Source: Gluconacetobacter azotocaptans
GTDB lineage: Bacteria; Pseudomonadota; Alphaproteobacteria; Acetobacterales; Acetobacteraceae
Direction of reading: 5' to 3'
NCBI RefSeq assembly: GCF_014174355.1
Contig: NZ_JABEQF010000015.1
Location: 1-64,000, forward strand
DNA length: 64,000 nucleotides
How positions within the stretch are numbered: position 1 is the stretch's first letter; the number at the start of each line of letters is the position of its first letter. Shown here piece by piece: positions 1 through 8,494 of the stretch. The notes under the pieces are model-generated. The model was not told where the DNA came from. It worked only from the letters and a program-made list of their open reading frames with translations, and did not search any database. The translations under genes were made by a program, and so were the position numbers.

Positions 1-126
1 CTGGCGCTCAAGCTCGCCCCCGATCATCGCCGCCACATCGGGATCGCGCTCGGCAAGCGTCGATCGAAAAAAGGCGTGCAGCCCGCTCTGGCTCATCTGG
101 TCCGGCATCGTCGGCGTCGTCTCCAT
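1..126 (-). CDS. glyA: Serine hydroxymethyltransferase, N-terminal fragment
   Basis: Only the first 42 codons are in the window; the gene continues past the left edge. The visible residues (FFRSTLAERDPDVAAMIGGE, then LERQ) match the N-terminal helix of alphaproteobacterial glycine/serine hydroxymethyltransferase, the PLP enzyme that makes glycine and 5,10-methylene-THF from serine. The start is uncertain: ATG at 126 gives the longest form, but in-frame ATGs at 108 and 96 also exist and no strong ribosome-binding site decides. The catalytic lysine and PLP-binding parts are outside the window. It is divergent from the phosphatase gene at 338. Confidence 0.72.
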   Translation of the reverse strand, partial: METTPTMPDQMSQSGLHAFFRSTLAERDPDVAAMIGGELERQ

Positions 127-184
127 GCAACGAGGATGCTGCCGGCGGCGTTCGTCGAGGACACGCAAGGCAGCGATCGAAAAT

Positions 185-211
185 CGGACAGGATCGTAAC
201 GATCCTGTCCG
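185..211. promoter_or_regulatory. Perfect 12-bp inverted repeat between glyA and a divergent gene
   Basis: CGGACAGGATCG (185-196), a TAA loop, then the exact complement CGATCCTGTCCG (200-211). On the minus strand the hairpin is followed by ATTTTC, and it lies about 58 bases ahead of the longest glyA start. It could be an attenuator-like terminator in a glyA leader or the operator of a dimeric regulator. No known consensus was recognised. Confidence 0.5.
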
Positions 212-337
212 CCGGGCACCACACGGCAAATCGGCGGGCGGCATGTTCTTGTGAATTTGCGACGGGGTCGACAGACCTGCCCGTCTCCCGCCATCATCAC
301 TGCCGTACCGCGTCGTTCCGGAGGGAGGAATATCGTC

Positions 338-823
338 ATGTCCGGCCGTCCCGCCATCCTGTTCGTCTGCATGGGCAATATCTGTCGTTCGCCCCTGGCC
401 GAGGCGGCCTTCCGCGCCGCCGCCGCCCGCTACGGCCTGGACGTCGTCGTCGAATCGGCGGGAACCGGCGATTGGCATGCCGGCGAGCCACCCGACCGCA
501 GGGCGCAGGAGGTCGCCCGGCGGCATGGAATCGATATCACCGGATACCGTGCCCGCATGGTGACGGCCGAGGATTTCCGGACCTTCAGCCATATCGTGGC
601 GCTGGACCACACCAACCTGGCGCATCTGCGGACCCGCCGCCCGCCCGACGCGACGGCGCGCCTGTCGCTGTTGCTGGATTACGTTCCCGGCCGTCAGGGG
701 CAGGGGGTCGCCGATCCCTATTTCGGGCACGTCAAGGATTTCGACACCACCTGGGCCGACGTCTCGGCAGGGGCCGAGGCCCTGGCGCGGGTGATGGCCA
801 TGAACAGCCAGTCCACGGAATAA
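338..823 (+). CDS. Low-molecular-weight protein-tyrosine phosphatase
   Basis: A 161-residue cytosolic phosphatase of the LMW-PTP/arsenate-reductase fold. The catalytic P-loop VCMGNICRSP (C-X5-R-S) lies near residues 9-18 and the general-acid loop DPYF near residue 128, both diagnostic. Length is normal for the family. ATG 338 was chosen because GGAGGGAGG (320-328) lies about nine bases upstream; the frame is open to 251 but has no such site there. A sugar dehydrogenase follows 19 bases downstream, so co-transcription is possible. In exopolysaccharide producers such enzymes often reverse tyrosine-kinase action, but no kinase is visible here, so the substrate is unknown. Confidence 0.88.
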   Translation: MSGRPAILFVCMGNICRSPLAEAAFRAAAARYGLDVVVESAGTGDWHAGEPPDRRAQEVARRHGIDITGYRARMVTAEDFRTFSHIVALDHTNLAHLRTRRPPDATARLSLLLDYVPGRQGQGVADPYFGHVKDFDTTWADVSAGAEALARVMAMNSQSTE

Positions 824-842
824 ATGCGGGAGGACGTCACGG

Positions 843-1964
843 ATGCTGTCATTCAGGGCCCTGGTGCGCGCGGGATCTTTGCTTGCACTGCTGACGGGCG
901 CCGGCACCGCGCGGGCCGCGCCGCCGATCGACCGGCTGCGCCTGCCGTCGGGATTTCATATCGCGGTCTATACCGACCAGGTGCCCTCGGCACGGGAAAT
1001 GGCGGTCGGCGCCCGGGGCACCATCTTCGTGGGGTCGATGACGGCCGGCGTGGTCTATGCCCTGACGGACAGCGACGGCGACGGCCGGGCAGACAGGGTG
1101 CGCGTCATGGCGCGGGGGCTGATGATGCCGGTGGGCGTCGCGTTCCGCGATGGCGATCTGTATGTCTCCGACGTGCGCAGCATCGTGATCCTGCGCGGGA
1201 TCGAGGACCGGCTGGACAATCCGCCGGCCCCGCAGACCGTGGTCGCCGACCTGCCCTGGCGGGTGGGGGACCATGGCTGGAAATTCATCGCCTTCGGCCC
1301 CGACGGCAAGCTGTATGTGCCGATCGGCGCGCCGTGCAATATCTGCGATGTCGGGCATCAGTTCGGCCGCCTGTTGCGGATGAATCCGGACGGCAGCGAG
1401 CGGCAGGACGTGGCCTTCGGCATCCGCAACACGGTGGGGTTCACGTGGCAGCCCGGCACCGGGACGCTGTGGTTCACCGATAACGGCCGCGACCTGCTGG
1501 GCGACGACGTGCCCGGCGACGAGTTGAACCGGCTGGACCAGGTGGGGCAATCGTTCGGCTATCCCTATTGCCATCAGGGGGATGTGTCCGACCCGGTGTT
1601 CGGGCGCGGCCATCCCTGTTCGGACTTCACGCCGCCGGTGCTGAAGCTGGGGGCGCATGTCGCGGCCCTGGGCCTGCGGTTCTATGAGGGCGACATGTTC
1701 CCGTCGTCCTACAAGGGCGGGCTGATCATCGCCGAGCATGGGTCGTGGAACCGCAGCCGCCTGTCGGGCTACCGGGTCATGGCCGTGCGGTTCGGCCCGG
1801 ACGGGGCGGTGGCGTCCTATACGCCGCTGGTCGACGGCTTCCAGGACAACGAAACCCCGTGGGGACGCCCGGCGGACGTGCAGCCCCTGGCCGACGGAAG
1901 CGTCCTGATCAGCGATGACGAGGCCGGGGCGATCTATCGCCTGACCTATGACGGACCGGCATAG
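843..1964 (+). CDS. PQQ-dependent sugar dehydrogenase, sorbosone dehydrogenase family
   Basis: A 373-residue exported beta-propeller enzyme. Residues 1-25 form a signal peptide ending ARA-AP. The body carries the soluble glucose/sorbosone dehydrogenase hallmarks: a calcium-like DSDGDGRAD segment near residue 76, WRVGDHGWK, NTVGFTWQPGT, then DNGRDLLGDDVPGDELN and the FGYPYCHQ block. Members oxidise aldoses or sorbosone in the periplasm using PQQ. The family name is firm; the substrate cannot be told from sequence. It ends 15 bases from the stop of the convergent OYE gene. Confidence 0.83.
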   Translation: MLSFRALVRAGSLLALLTGAGTARAAPPIDRLRLPSGFHIAVYTDQVPSAREMAVGARGTIFVGSMTAGVVYALTDSDGDGRADRVRVMARGLMMPVGVAFRDGDLYVSDVRSIVILRGIEDRLDNPPAPQTVVADLPWRVGDHGWKFIAFGPDGKLYVPIGAPCNICDVGHQFGRLLRMNPDGSERQDVAFGIRNTVGFTWQPGTGTLWFTDNGRDLLGDDVPGDELNRLDQVGQSFGYPYCHQGDVSDPVFGRGHPCSDFTPPVLKLGAHVAALGLRFYEGDMFPSSYKGGLIIAEHGSWNRSRLSGYRVMAVRFGPDGAVASYTPLVDGFQDNETPWGRPADVQPLADGSVLISDDEAGAIYRLTYDGPA

Positions 1965-1972
1965 GGCAGCGT

Positions 1973-1988
1973 CCCGCCTTCAGGCGGG
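1973..1988. terminator. Small hairpin between convergent genes
   Basis: CCCGCC-TTCA-GGCGGG between the sugar dehydrogenase stop and the OYE stop, covering the last codons of the latter. There is no U tract, so bidirectional termination is only a suggestion from position. Confidence 0.35.
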
Positions 1989-3077
1989 GCGATAGCGCGC
2001 CAGCCAGTGCGCGTAGGGCGCCGGCAGGGTCCAGGCCGCGTCCGCCCGTTCCAGCGCACGGGCCGCCGCATAGGGCCAGTGCGGGTTTTCCAGCAGCGGC
2101 CGGCCCAGCGTCGCCATGTCCAGCGCCCCGTCGCGGATCAGCGCGTCGGCCTGGTCGGGACGGTCGATATACCAGCTGGTGCTGGCCGGCAGGCCGCCTT
2201 CGGCGCGGACGCGGCGCGCGACGGGGGCCAGGAAGGCCGGCCCCCATGGAATATGCGCGTCGGGCGTCGAAAACCCGACGCTGACATCGATGAAATCCAG
2301 CCCGGCCGCGCGGAAGCGGCGCACCAGTTCGATGGCCTCGTCCAGGGTCTCGTCGTCCCGCCCGTCATATTCGATGACGCCCAGCCGCGCGCTCAGCGGC
2401 CGGTCCTCGGGCCAGACGTCGCGCACCGCCGCCAGCGTTTCCAGCAGGAAGCGGGCGCGGTTGTCGAAGCTGCCGCCATAGGCATCGTCACGATGGTTGG
2501 AATGGGGCGACAGGAAATTCTGCGCCAGGTAGCCGTGGGCGAAATGCAGCATCAGCCAGCCGAACCCGGCGTCGCGGGCGCGGCGGGCGGCGGCCACGAA
2601 ATCCGCGCGGACCCGCAGGATGTCGTCCTGGGTCATGGCGTGCGGAATCTTCGGCAGGTTCGCGCCGAAGGCGACGGCCGAGGGGGCGATCGTCGGCCAT
2701 CCGCGCGGGTCGTCCGGGGCGATATGGTCGTCCCCTTCCCATGGGCGGTTGGCGCTGGCCTTGCGCCCGGCATGGCCGATCTGGATGCCCGGCACCGCCC
2801 CCGCGTCCTCGATCGACCGGGCGATGGCGGCGAAGGCGTCGGCCTGCGCGTCGTTCCACAGGCCGGCGCAGCCCGGGGTGATCCGCCCCTCGGGCGAGAC
2901 GGCAGTGGCCTCGATCGTCACCAGACCCGCGCCGCCGCGCGCCAGGCCCGCGTAATGCACGGCGTGCCAGTCGCCCGGAACGCCGTCGGTGGCGACATAC
3001 TGGCACATCGGCGATACTGCGATGCGGTTGCGCAGGGTACGGCCCTTCAGGGTGAAGGGGGTGAAAAGATCAGGCAT
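1980..3077 (-). CDS. Old Yellow Enzyme family NAD(P)H:flavin oxidoreductase (YqjM/NamA-like)
   Basis: A 365-residue FMN TIM-barrel ene-reductase. The N-terminal block FTPFTLKGRTLRNRIAVSPM followed by CQY carries the YqjM-class redox cysteine and tyrosine. QIGHAGRKA and HFAHGYLAQNFLSPHSNHR give the substrate-binding and active-site histidines, and YGGSFDNRARF is the family signature. Length and motifs fit the thermophilic-like OYE class, which reduces activated C=C bonds with NADPH. No sensor or partner gene is adjacent, so the physiological substrate is unknown. Confidence 0.9.
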   Translation of the reverse strand: MPDLFTPFTLKGRTLRNRIAVSPMCQYVATDGVPGDWHAVHYAGLARGGAGLVTIEATAVSPEGRITPGCAGLWNDAQADAFAAIARSIEDAGAVPGIQIGHAGRKASANRPWEGDDHIAPDDPRGWPTIAPSAVAFGANLPKIPHAMTQDDILRVRADFVAAARRARDAGFGWLMLHFAHGYLAQNFLSPHSNHRDDAYGGSFDNRARFLLETLAAVRDVWPEDRPLSARLGVIEYDGRDDETLDEAIELVRRFRAAGLDFIDVSVGFSTPDAHIPWGPAFLAPVARRVRAEGGLPASTSWYIDRPDQADALIRDGALDMATLGRPLLENPHWPYAAARALERADAAWTLPAPYAHWLARYRPA

Positions 3078-3244
3078 CGGACGCTCCGTGACGGCGGGGG
3101 ATGCATGTTCGGCCAGACGGCGCGCCGGGGGAAGGGGGCCGCGCCGGGGGGGGGCCGCCTTGCGCCATTCGGACGCCTTGCCTAAGAGGCTGGTTTGCCG
3201 CCGCCGAGCGCCGCGGGATGCCGGCGGCGCGTGAAGGAGCGATC

Positions 3245-4093
3245 ATGGCGGACATCGACGGGACCATGGCGGCTGAACCGGCGCTGGACCTGACGCCCGA
3301 AACCGGGCTGCGCCATCTGTGGCGCGCGCTGGCGGATATCGCCGACGGATGCCGCATGTGGCGGCTGGGCTGCACGCTGGGCTGGCTGGACATCAAGCTG
3401 CGCTATCGCGGGTCGATCCTGGGGCCGCTGTGGCTGACGGTGTCCACCGCGGTCATGGTCGCGGCCATCGGCTCGGTCTACGGCGCCCTGTTCCACATGG
3501 AGCTGCATCATTACCTGCCGTTCCTGTCGATCTCGCTGGTCCTGTGGGGGTATGTCAGCGGCATCGCCGGCGACGGGTGCCAGGTCTTTACCCGCGCCGC
3601 CGGCCTGATCCAGGCGGCGCGCATTCCCTTCACGGTGCACGCCATTCGTTCGGTGGTGCGCAATGCCCTGGTGCTGGCGCACAATCTGGCGGTCATTATC
3701 GTCGTCTTCGCGGTCTTTCGCCTGATGCCCGCGCATCTGCTGGCGGAAATACCGGTTCTGGCGCTGTGGGCGATCGACAGCCTGGCGCTGTCCCTGGCGC
3801 TGGGCGTGCTGGGCACGCGGTTTCGCGATATCCCTCCCATTATCGGCAGCCTGCTGCAGATCGCCTTCTTCGTCACGCCGATCATGTGGGAGCCCGGCCT
3901 GATCTTCGCCGGGCGGCAATATATGCTGCTCAACCCGTTCTACCCGCTGTTCGAGATCCTGCGCGGGCCGCTGATGGGCGAGGTGCCGCGCCTGTCCATC
4001 TGGATCGCGGCGGGGGGCTACAGCGTGGTGCTGTGGGTCGTCACGCTTCTTCTGTTCTCGCGCCTGCGGTCGCGGCTGGCATACTGGGTCTGA
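3245..4093 (+). CDS. ABC-2 type polysaccharide export permease (Wzm/KpsM-like)
   Basis: A 282-residue inner-membrane protein with about six hydrophobic segments. The N-terminal LGWLDIKLRYRGSILGPLWL is the classic entry motif of O-antigen/capsule exporter permeases, and FVTPIMWEP with LLNPFYPLFEILRGPLM is the conserved C-terminal half. ATG 3245 follows GAAGGAG. The ATPase gene starts four bases after its stop, so the two form one transporter. No glycan-synthesis genes adjoin, so the exported polymer is not defined. Confidence 0.87.
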   Translation: MADIDGTMAAEPALDLTPETGLRHLWRALADIADGCRMWRLGCTLGWLDIKLRYRGSILGPLWLTVSTAVMVAAIGSVYGALFHMELHHYLPFLSISLVLWGYVSGIAGDGCQVFTRAAGLIQAARIPFTVHAIRSVVRNALVLAHNLAVIIVVFAVFRLMPAHLLAEIPVLALWAIDSLALSLALGVLGTRFRDIPPIIGSLLQIAFFVTPIMWEPGLIFAGRQYMLLNPFYPLFEILRGPLMGEVPRLSIWIAAGGYSVVLWVVTLLLFSRLRSRLAYWV

Positions 4094-4097
4094 GACG

Positions 4098-4853
4098 ATG
4101 GCTGGAATCGACGTACGTGACCTGCGCATCGCCTTTCCCCTCTATCACGGCAATGCCCGCAGCCTGAAGAAGCGGCTGGGCCGCGCGATCTCGGGCCGGC
4201 TGGAACATGACGCGCGCGACCGCGTGGTCGTGCGCGCGCTCAACGGCCTGTCCTTCTCGCTGCGTCCGGGCGAGCGGCTGGGGCTGATCGGCCGGAACGG
4301 CGCGGGCAAAACCACGCTGCTGCGCGCGCTGGCCGGCATCTACGAACCGGTGGAGGGCCGGGTGACCGTCCGGGGGCGGGTCGGGGCGTTGCTGGACACG
4401 AACCTGGGCATGATCGGCGACCTGACGGGGCGGGAGAATATCCGCCTGCGCTGCCTGTTCACCGGCATGGCGGCCAACGCCCTGGCGCAGGTGGAACGCG
4501 ACGTCCAGGAATTTGCCGAACTGGGGGCGTTCCTGGACCTGCCGATCCGCACCTACAGTTCGGGCATGCAGGTCCGGCTGGCGTTCGGCCTGGCGACGGC
4601 TACCCGGCCGCAGATCCTGCTGATGGATGAATGGTTCATGGCCGGCGACGCCGCCTTCATGGGCCGGGCCAAGGCGCGGCTGGAAGGGCTGGTGTCGGGG
4701 GCCGAGATCCTGGTGATCTCGACCCACCAGCCCGAGATCCTGGCGACATGGTGCACGCGCGTGCTGTGGATGGACCAGGGCCATATCCGCATGGACGGAC
4801 CACCTGACGCGGTGCTGCCGGCCTATCTGGGCCTGGAAAAAGCAGGAACCTGA
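4098..4853 (+). CDS. ABC transporter ATPase for polysaccharide export (Wzt/KpsT-like)
   Basis: A 251-residue nucleotide-binding subunit. Walker A is GRNGAGKTT (about residues 74-82), the signature is YSSGMQVRLAFG, Walker B is ILLMDEWF, and the switch histidine is in ISTHQ. The region upstream of Walker A has the Wzt/TagH-type insertion (HGNARSLKKRLGRAISG). It stops shortly after the ATPase core, so it lacks the C-terminal carbohydrate-binding domain that some Wzt proteins use for O-antigen recognition. It pairs with the permease immediately upstream. Confidence 0.9.
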   Translation: MAGIDVRDLRIAFPLYHGNARSLKKRLGRAISGRLEHDARDRVVVRALNGLSFSLRPGERLGLIGRNGAGKTTLLRALAGIYEPVEGRVTVRGRVGALLDTNLGMIGDLTGRENIRLRCLFTGMAANALAQVERDVQEFAELGAFLDLPIRTYSSGMQVRLAFGLATATRPQILLMDEWFMAGDAAFMGRAKARLEGLVSGAEILVISTHQPEILATWCTRVLWMDQGHIRMDGPPDAVLPAYLGLEKAGT

Positions 4854-4855
4854 GA

Positions 4856-4920
4856 GCCTGTTTGAAAATGCGCGCTGGCGGCGATCCGACGCGCGTTTCC
4901 TCTGCTCCGATGCGTCCGGC
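4856..4920. repeat. Fragment of the MITE-like element at 36.97 kb
   Basis: GGCGATCCGACGCGCGTTTC is shared exactly with the element at 36965-37122, and weaker matches (TTTGAAA upstream, GCTCCGATGC downstream) appear in the same order. Only one end is present, so this is a truncated copy between the ABC exporter and tRNA-Asp. Confidence 0.5.
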
Positions 4921-4964
4921 GGGACCGGGCAGCGAATCGGGATGTGTGGGGGAGGGGAAAGGGA

Positions 4965-5041
<77 letters not shown>

Positions 5042-5197
5042 TTCGGCTTGGGGAGGAAGACCTCCCGTCCGTTCGTGGAGGGCGAATTAACAAAGGTCGG
5101 CGGGTCTGGCAACCGCATTCGCACGAAAAAATCGCATTGCCCGATCGAAAGCCGCGATGTGAACGCCGGAGCGCCCGCCGCACCCCGGCGCCGACGA

Positions 5198-5740
5198 TCA
5201 GTTCGCCGGGGAATCGCCCAGGGCGAGCGCGCCCTCCAACGTCGCGGCGACCGCGTGAACCGTGGCTGCGATTCGGACCGCGGTCTGGACCTGCTCGGTC
5301 GACAGGCCGCCCTCGCGCACCACTTTCTCGTGGCTTTCGACGCACATGCCGCAGCCGTTGACGGCAGACACCGCCAGAGACCACAGCTCGAAATCCAGCT
5401 TCTCCACCCCGGGGCGGCCGATGACGCTCATGCGCAGCCGGGCGGGCATCTGGGCGTAGTCGCCGCCGACCATGTGCACGAACCGGTAATAGATGTTGTT
5501 CATTCCCATGATCGCGGCGGCGGACTTGGCGGCGGCCAATGCCTCGGGCGACAGCACGGATTCGTATTCGGCCACGATGGCGCGGGTCACGTCGGCATTG
5601 CGCGATGCGATGGCCGTGGCGACGAACGTCCCGGCCAGCTGCTGCGGCGACAGGGTGATATCGTTCGCAAGGGAGCTCAGATTGAGCCTCAGGTCCTTCG
5701 CATAGTCCGGAAGGCGCTCCTTGAGCGATTCGATCGACAT
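5198..5740 (-). CDS. ahpD: Alkyl hydroperoxidase AhpD
   Basis: A 180-residue cytosolic all-helical carboxymuconolactone-decarboxylase-fold protein. The redox centre [14 protein letters not shown] carries the CXXC pair and downstream histidine of AhpD, which recycles AhpC or reduces peroxides directly. Length is typical. It lies 97 bases downstream of ahpC on the same strand and is divergent from oxyR, which fits a peroxide-induced ahpC-ahpD operon. No ahpF is visible here, so AhpD is the likely electron donor for AhpC. Confidence 0.93.
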   Translation of the reverse strand: MSIESLKERLPDYAKDLRLNLSSLANDITLSPQQLAGTFVATAIASRNADVTRAIVAEYESVLSPEALAAAKSAAAIMGMNNIYYRFVHMVGGDYAQMPARLRMSVIGRPGVEKLDFELWSLAVSAVNGCGMCVESHEKVVREGGLSTEQVQTAVRIAATVHAVAATLEGALALGDSPAN

Positions 5741-5837
5741 GATGGCTGTACCTGCTGTGGAATGGGGCCGCCGGCCAGCGGCCCGGAGGCGATCGACCGG
5801 CGGTAACGATGGGTCCGGCGGGGCCGGACCCGCCCGA

Positions 5838-6380
5838 TCAGGGCTTCAGGAAGGCTTCGCCCTGCTTCCAGTTGCAGGGGCACAGCTCGTCGCTCTGCAG
5901 CGCGTCGAGGATGCGCAGGATTTCCTGCGGATTGCGGCCGACCGACAGGTCGTTGACGCTGACATGGCGGATGATGCCCTCGGGGTCGACCAGGAAGGTC
6001 GCGCGGTAGGCCACGCCCGCCGACGGCGACAGCACGCCGCAGGCCTCGGACAGCTCGCGCTTGATGTCGGCCAGCATCGGGATCTGCAGGCCCTTCAGGT
6101 CCTCGTGGTGCAGGCGCCAGTTCAGGTGCACGAATTCGCTGTCGATGGACACGCCGTAGACGACGGTGTCACGATCCTTGAATTCGCCGGCCAGCTTGCC
6201 GAACGCCACGATCTCGGTCGGGCAGACGAAGGTGAAATCCTTCGGCCAGAAAAACACGAGCTTCCACTTGCCCGCGTCGGTCTTGTCCGAGATCTGGACG
6301 AAATCGCCCTTCAGCCCCTCGGGGCCGCCGGGGACGGAGGTCAGGTCGAAACTCGGAAATGTGTCACCGACTGTCAGCAT
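5838..6380 (-). CDS. ahpC: Peroxiredoxin AhpC
   Basis: A 180-residue 2-Cys peroxiredoxin that reduces hydrogen peroxide and alkyl hydroperoxides. The peroxidatic cysteine is in FTFVCPTEI and the C-terminal half ends [16 protein letters not shown]. This form resembles the AhpE/AhpC type paired with AhpD in actinobacteria and acetic acid bacteria. The start at 6380 (MLTVGDTFP) has AAGGGAG about eight bases upstream; a longer reading to 6446 lacks support. It is first in the ahpC-ahpD unit, divergent from oxyR across 132 bases. Confidence 0.93.
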   Translation of the reverse strand: MLTVGDTFPSFDLTSVPGGPEGLKGDFVQISDKTDAGKWKLVFFWPKDFTFVCPTEIVAFGKLAGEFKDRDTVVYGVSIDSEFVHLNWRLHHEDLKGLQIPMLADIKRELSEACGVLSPSAGVAYRATFLVDPEGIIRHVSVNDLSVGRNPQEILRILDALQSDELCPCNWKQGEAFLKP

Positions 6381-6512
6381 CGGCTTGCTCCCTTGCATAT
6401 GTTGTCCATGGCGCGGCGCCGCGGGTGCGTTCCGGCCTCGGCGCATATTCTATGGCGCTGAAGCCGATATCATGCCAATGAATAATTTATATCCGAATGA
6501 TCGAATGAATCG
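6381..6512. promoter_or_regulatory. Divergent ahpC/oxyR control region
   Basis: 132 bases between divergent starts, clearly more AT-rich than the flanks. It holds an imperfect dyad GATAT (6466-6470) and ATATC (6489-6493). This is the expected place for an OxyR site, but I could not match the four-element OxyR consensus base by base. Confidence 0.45.
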
Positions 6513-7445
6513 ATGACACCCCTGCCATCCGCGCAGCAACTCCGCTATCTGATCGCCTTGGCCGACCTGCGCCATTTCGGTCGGGCCGCGCAGGCCTGCG
6601 CGGTGACGCAATCGACGCTTTCGGCCGGGATCCTGGCGCTGGAACGACAGCTGGATATCCAGGTGCTGGACCGCAAGGTCGGCAAGCGCGTGGTCTTCAC
6701 CCCGATCGGGGACGAAGTCGCGGCAAGGTCCCGCCACGCGCTGGAGTCGCTGCAGGCGGTGCAGGACGTCGCCGATGCATCGCGCGCGCCCATGACGGGA
6801 CTGTTGCGCATCGGCGTCATTCCCACCATCGGCCCGTTCGTGATCCCCGGCCTGGTGGCGCGCCTGCGTCGTCAATTTCCCCAGATCCGGCTGTCGGTGA
6901 ACGAGGATCTGACCGGCAACGTGATGGACAAGCTGGTGCTGGGGCGGCTGGACCTAGTGCTGCTGGCCATGCCCTGCCCCTGCGAGGGGACCGAAACGCT
7001 GCCATTGTGGCGGGATGAGTTCATGCTGGTCCTGCCGGCCCGCCACCCGCTGGCGGCGCTGAACGCCGTCCCGGTCGAGCAGATCGGCACCGAGCGCATG
7101 ATCCTGCTGGAAGACGGGCATTGCCTGCGCGACCAGACGCTGGCGCTGTGCCGGCAGGAACGCGGCTGGAGCACCCCCGATGGCGAAGAGGAGTTCGTTG
7201 TGACCTCGCTCTATACCCTGGTGGACATGGTGGCCGAGGGGCTGGGGCTGGCGCTGCTGCCGCGTCTGGCGGTCGAATCGGGAATTCTGCGCGACCTGCC
7301 GCTGGTGGTCCGGCCGGTGACGGGCTGCCGGGCCTGGCGTACGATCGGCCTGGCCTGGCGTCCGCACGCGCCCCGGGCCGCCGATTTCCGGCTGCTGGCC
7401 CCGCATATCCGCCCGCCTGCCATCACGGCACCCCCAGCGGACTGA
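6513..7445 (+). CDS. oxyR: LysR-type peroxide sensor OxyR
   Basis: A 310-residue transcription factor. The N-terminal winged helix is [20 protein letters not shown] with the recognition helix around [13 protein letters not shown]. In the effector domain, [13 protein letters not shown] has the two cysteines spaced as in the OxyR disulfide switch, which separates it from other LysR proteins. The slightly extended C-terminus ([15 protein letters not shown]) also fits. It is divergent from ahpC-ahpD, its usual target. Confidence 0.92.
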   Translation: MTPLPSAQQLRYLIALADLRHFGRAAQACAVTQSTLSAGILALERQLDIQVLDRKVGKRVVFTPIGDEVAARSRHALESLQAVQDVADASRAPMTGLLRIGVIPTIGPFVIPGLVARLRRQFPQIRLSVNEDLTGNVMDKLVLGRLDLVLLAMPCPCEGTETLPLWRDEFMLVLPARHPLAALNAVPVEQIGTERMILLEDGHCLRDQTLALCRQERGWSTPDGEEEFVVTSLYTLVDMVAEGLGLALLPRLAVESGILRDLPLVVRPVTGCRAWRTIGLAWRPHAPRAADFRLLAPHIRPPAITAPPAD

Positions 7446-7495
7446 AAAACCGGGCCTTTACCCCCGGAAAACCGCTGGTTTCGCGCCGTGTGCGG

Positions 7496-7524
7496 TTGAC
7501 TCTGCCCCGTGGGGCCGGTATTCG
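7496..7524 (+). promoter_or_regulatory. Candidate sigma-70 promoter for rpmJ
   Basis: TTGACT (7496-7501), a 17-base spacer, and TATTCG (7519-7524), 42 bases ahead of the rpmJ start. The -35 is strong and the -10 partial. Confidence 0.5.
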
Positions 7525-7566
7525 GCCCGTCTTTGCGGTGTCCTGCCGCCAGATGAGGGTCGGATC

Positions 7567-7692
7567 ATGAAGATCAGAAACAGCCTGAAGTCGGCCAAGG
7601 TTCGTGACAAGGACTGCCGTGTGGTCCGTCGTCACGGCAAGGTCTATGTCATCAACAAGAAGAACCCCCGGATGAAGGCCCGCCAGGGCTGA
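7567..7692 (+). CDS. rpmJ: 50S ribosomal protein L36, zinc-less form
   Basis: A 41-residue basic ribosomal protein: [20 protein letters not shown], then [20 protein letters not shown]. The ending NPR-KARQG is diagnostic of L36. The usual four zinc ligands are reduced to a single cysteine, as in other alphaproteobacterial L36 proteins, so it should not bind zinc. A hairpin terminator follows about 50 bases downstream, suggesting a single-gene transcript. Confidence 0.96.
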   Translation: MKIRNSLKSAKVRDKDCRVVRRHGKVYVINKKNPRMKARQG

Positions 7693-7724
7693 TCGTCCGG
7701 ACGGCCTTGGCCGTACGGTCTTCC

Positions 7725-8384
7725 ATGTATGACGCACGTGCCCGCATTCCCGTCCGGATTCCCGGATGGAAGTGCGGGTTTTCGTGTTTGCGGGCCCTGG
7801 CAACGGCCCTGTCGCTGGGCGTCTGCGGCCCTGCCTTGAGTGCGCCGGCTCCGGCTGTCCCGCCGCCCCGGCTCTCCACCCCGGCCCAATCGGCCCCCAC
7901 GGCGGCACCCGATATCGCGACGCTGACCGCCCAGCTGGCGCATGCGTCCTCGCGCGCCGCCGCTGCCGATCTGGAGGCGCGGATCGAGCAATTGCGCCAG
8001 CACCCCCTGTCGCCTACGACGCGACTGCTGCTGCGTCGGGCGCAGGCCGATCTGGCCGACCGCAAGCCCCTGGATGCGGTGGCGGATCTGGATGACGCGC
8101 TGGTGCTGCAACCCGAGGTCGGGATCCTGTGGCGGGACCGGGCACAGGCACGGCTTGCGGCGCGGGATCTGGACGGCGCGGTGGCCGATCTGGGCGTGGC
8201 GCTGCACCACGACGGCACCGATGCGGTGGCATGGCAGATCCTGTCGAATGTCGAGGAGCAGCGTGGCGACTGGAAAGCCGCCTACCAGGCCTGGCAGCAG
8301 CTCCTGACGCTGGACCCGATGGCCGCCGACGGGCAGCGGCAGGGCGAACGGCTGAGGCTGAAAGCCTTCGGCCAACCCACTTAA
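7725..8384 (+). CDS. Exported tetratricopeptide-repeat protein
   Basis: 219 residues from ATG 7725. The first 40 residues carry a hydrophobic stretch ending PALSAPAPA, read as a signal peptide, followed by a proline-rich linker. The C-terminal half contains about three TPR-like helix pairs (TRLLLRRAQADLADRKPLDA, then WRDRAQARLAARDLDGAVAD, then WQILSNVEEQRGDWKAAYQA). It is probably a periplasmic scaffold of unknown partner. The start is doubtful: TTG 7707 and TTG 7788 are alternatives, and a terminator-like hairpin lies inside the first codons of the two longer forms. Confidence 0.72.
   Translation: MYDARARIPVRIPGWKCGFSCLRALATALSLGVCGPALSAPAPAVPPPRLSTPAQSAPTAAPDIATLTAQLAHASSRAAAADLEARIEQLRQHPLSPTTRLLLRRAQADLADRKPLDAVADLDDALVLQPEVGILWRDRAQARLAARDLDGAVADLGVALHHDGTDAVAWQILSNVEEQRGDWKAAYQAWQQLLTLDPMAADGQRQGERLRLKAFGQPT
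7741..7782 (+). terminator. Intrinsic terminator of rpmJ
   Basis: CCCGCA-TTCC-(C)-GTCCGG pairs with CCGGAT-GGAA-G-TGCGGG (7741-7778) with an ATTC-type loop and one bulge, followed by TTTT (7779-7782). It overlaps the 5' end of the TPR reading frame. Confidence 0.72.
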
Positions 8385-8399
8385 AATCCCGGAGGCAGG

Positions 8400-8488
8400 T
8401 CGGGCTTTGCCCGAACCCACCAGGGCCTGAGGCCCTGGACCCCGATCAAGGGTGAAACGACTGGGTTTCCAAAGGGCAATGCCCTGAG
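8400..8488. repeat. Modular palindromic repeat at a convergent gene end
   Basis: Three short palindromes: CGGGC-TTT-GCCCG (8401-8413), CCAGGGCC-TGA-GGCCCTGG (8420-8438), and TTTCCAAAGGGC-AAT-GCCCTGA (from 8466). It fills the gap between the TPR gene and the MotB-like gene, which converge here. Related elements recur at seven other places in the window. Confidence 0.75.
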
Positions 8489-8494
8489 GCGTGG

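Noticed and set aside
251-337. Longer start for the LMW phosphatase
   Set aside because: No ribosome-binding site and no conserved residues before ATG 338, which has GGAGGGAGG.
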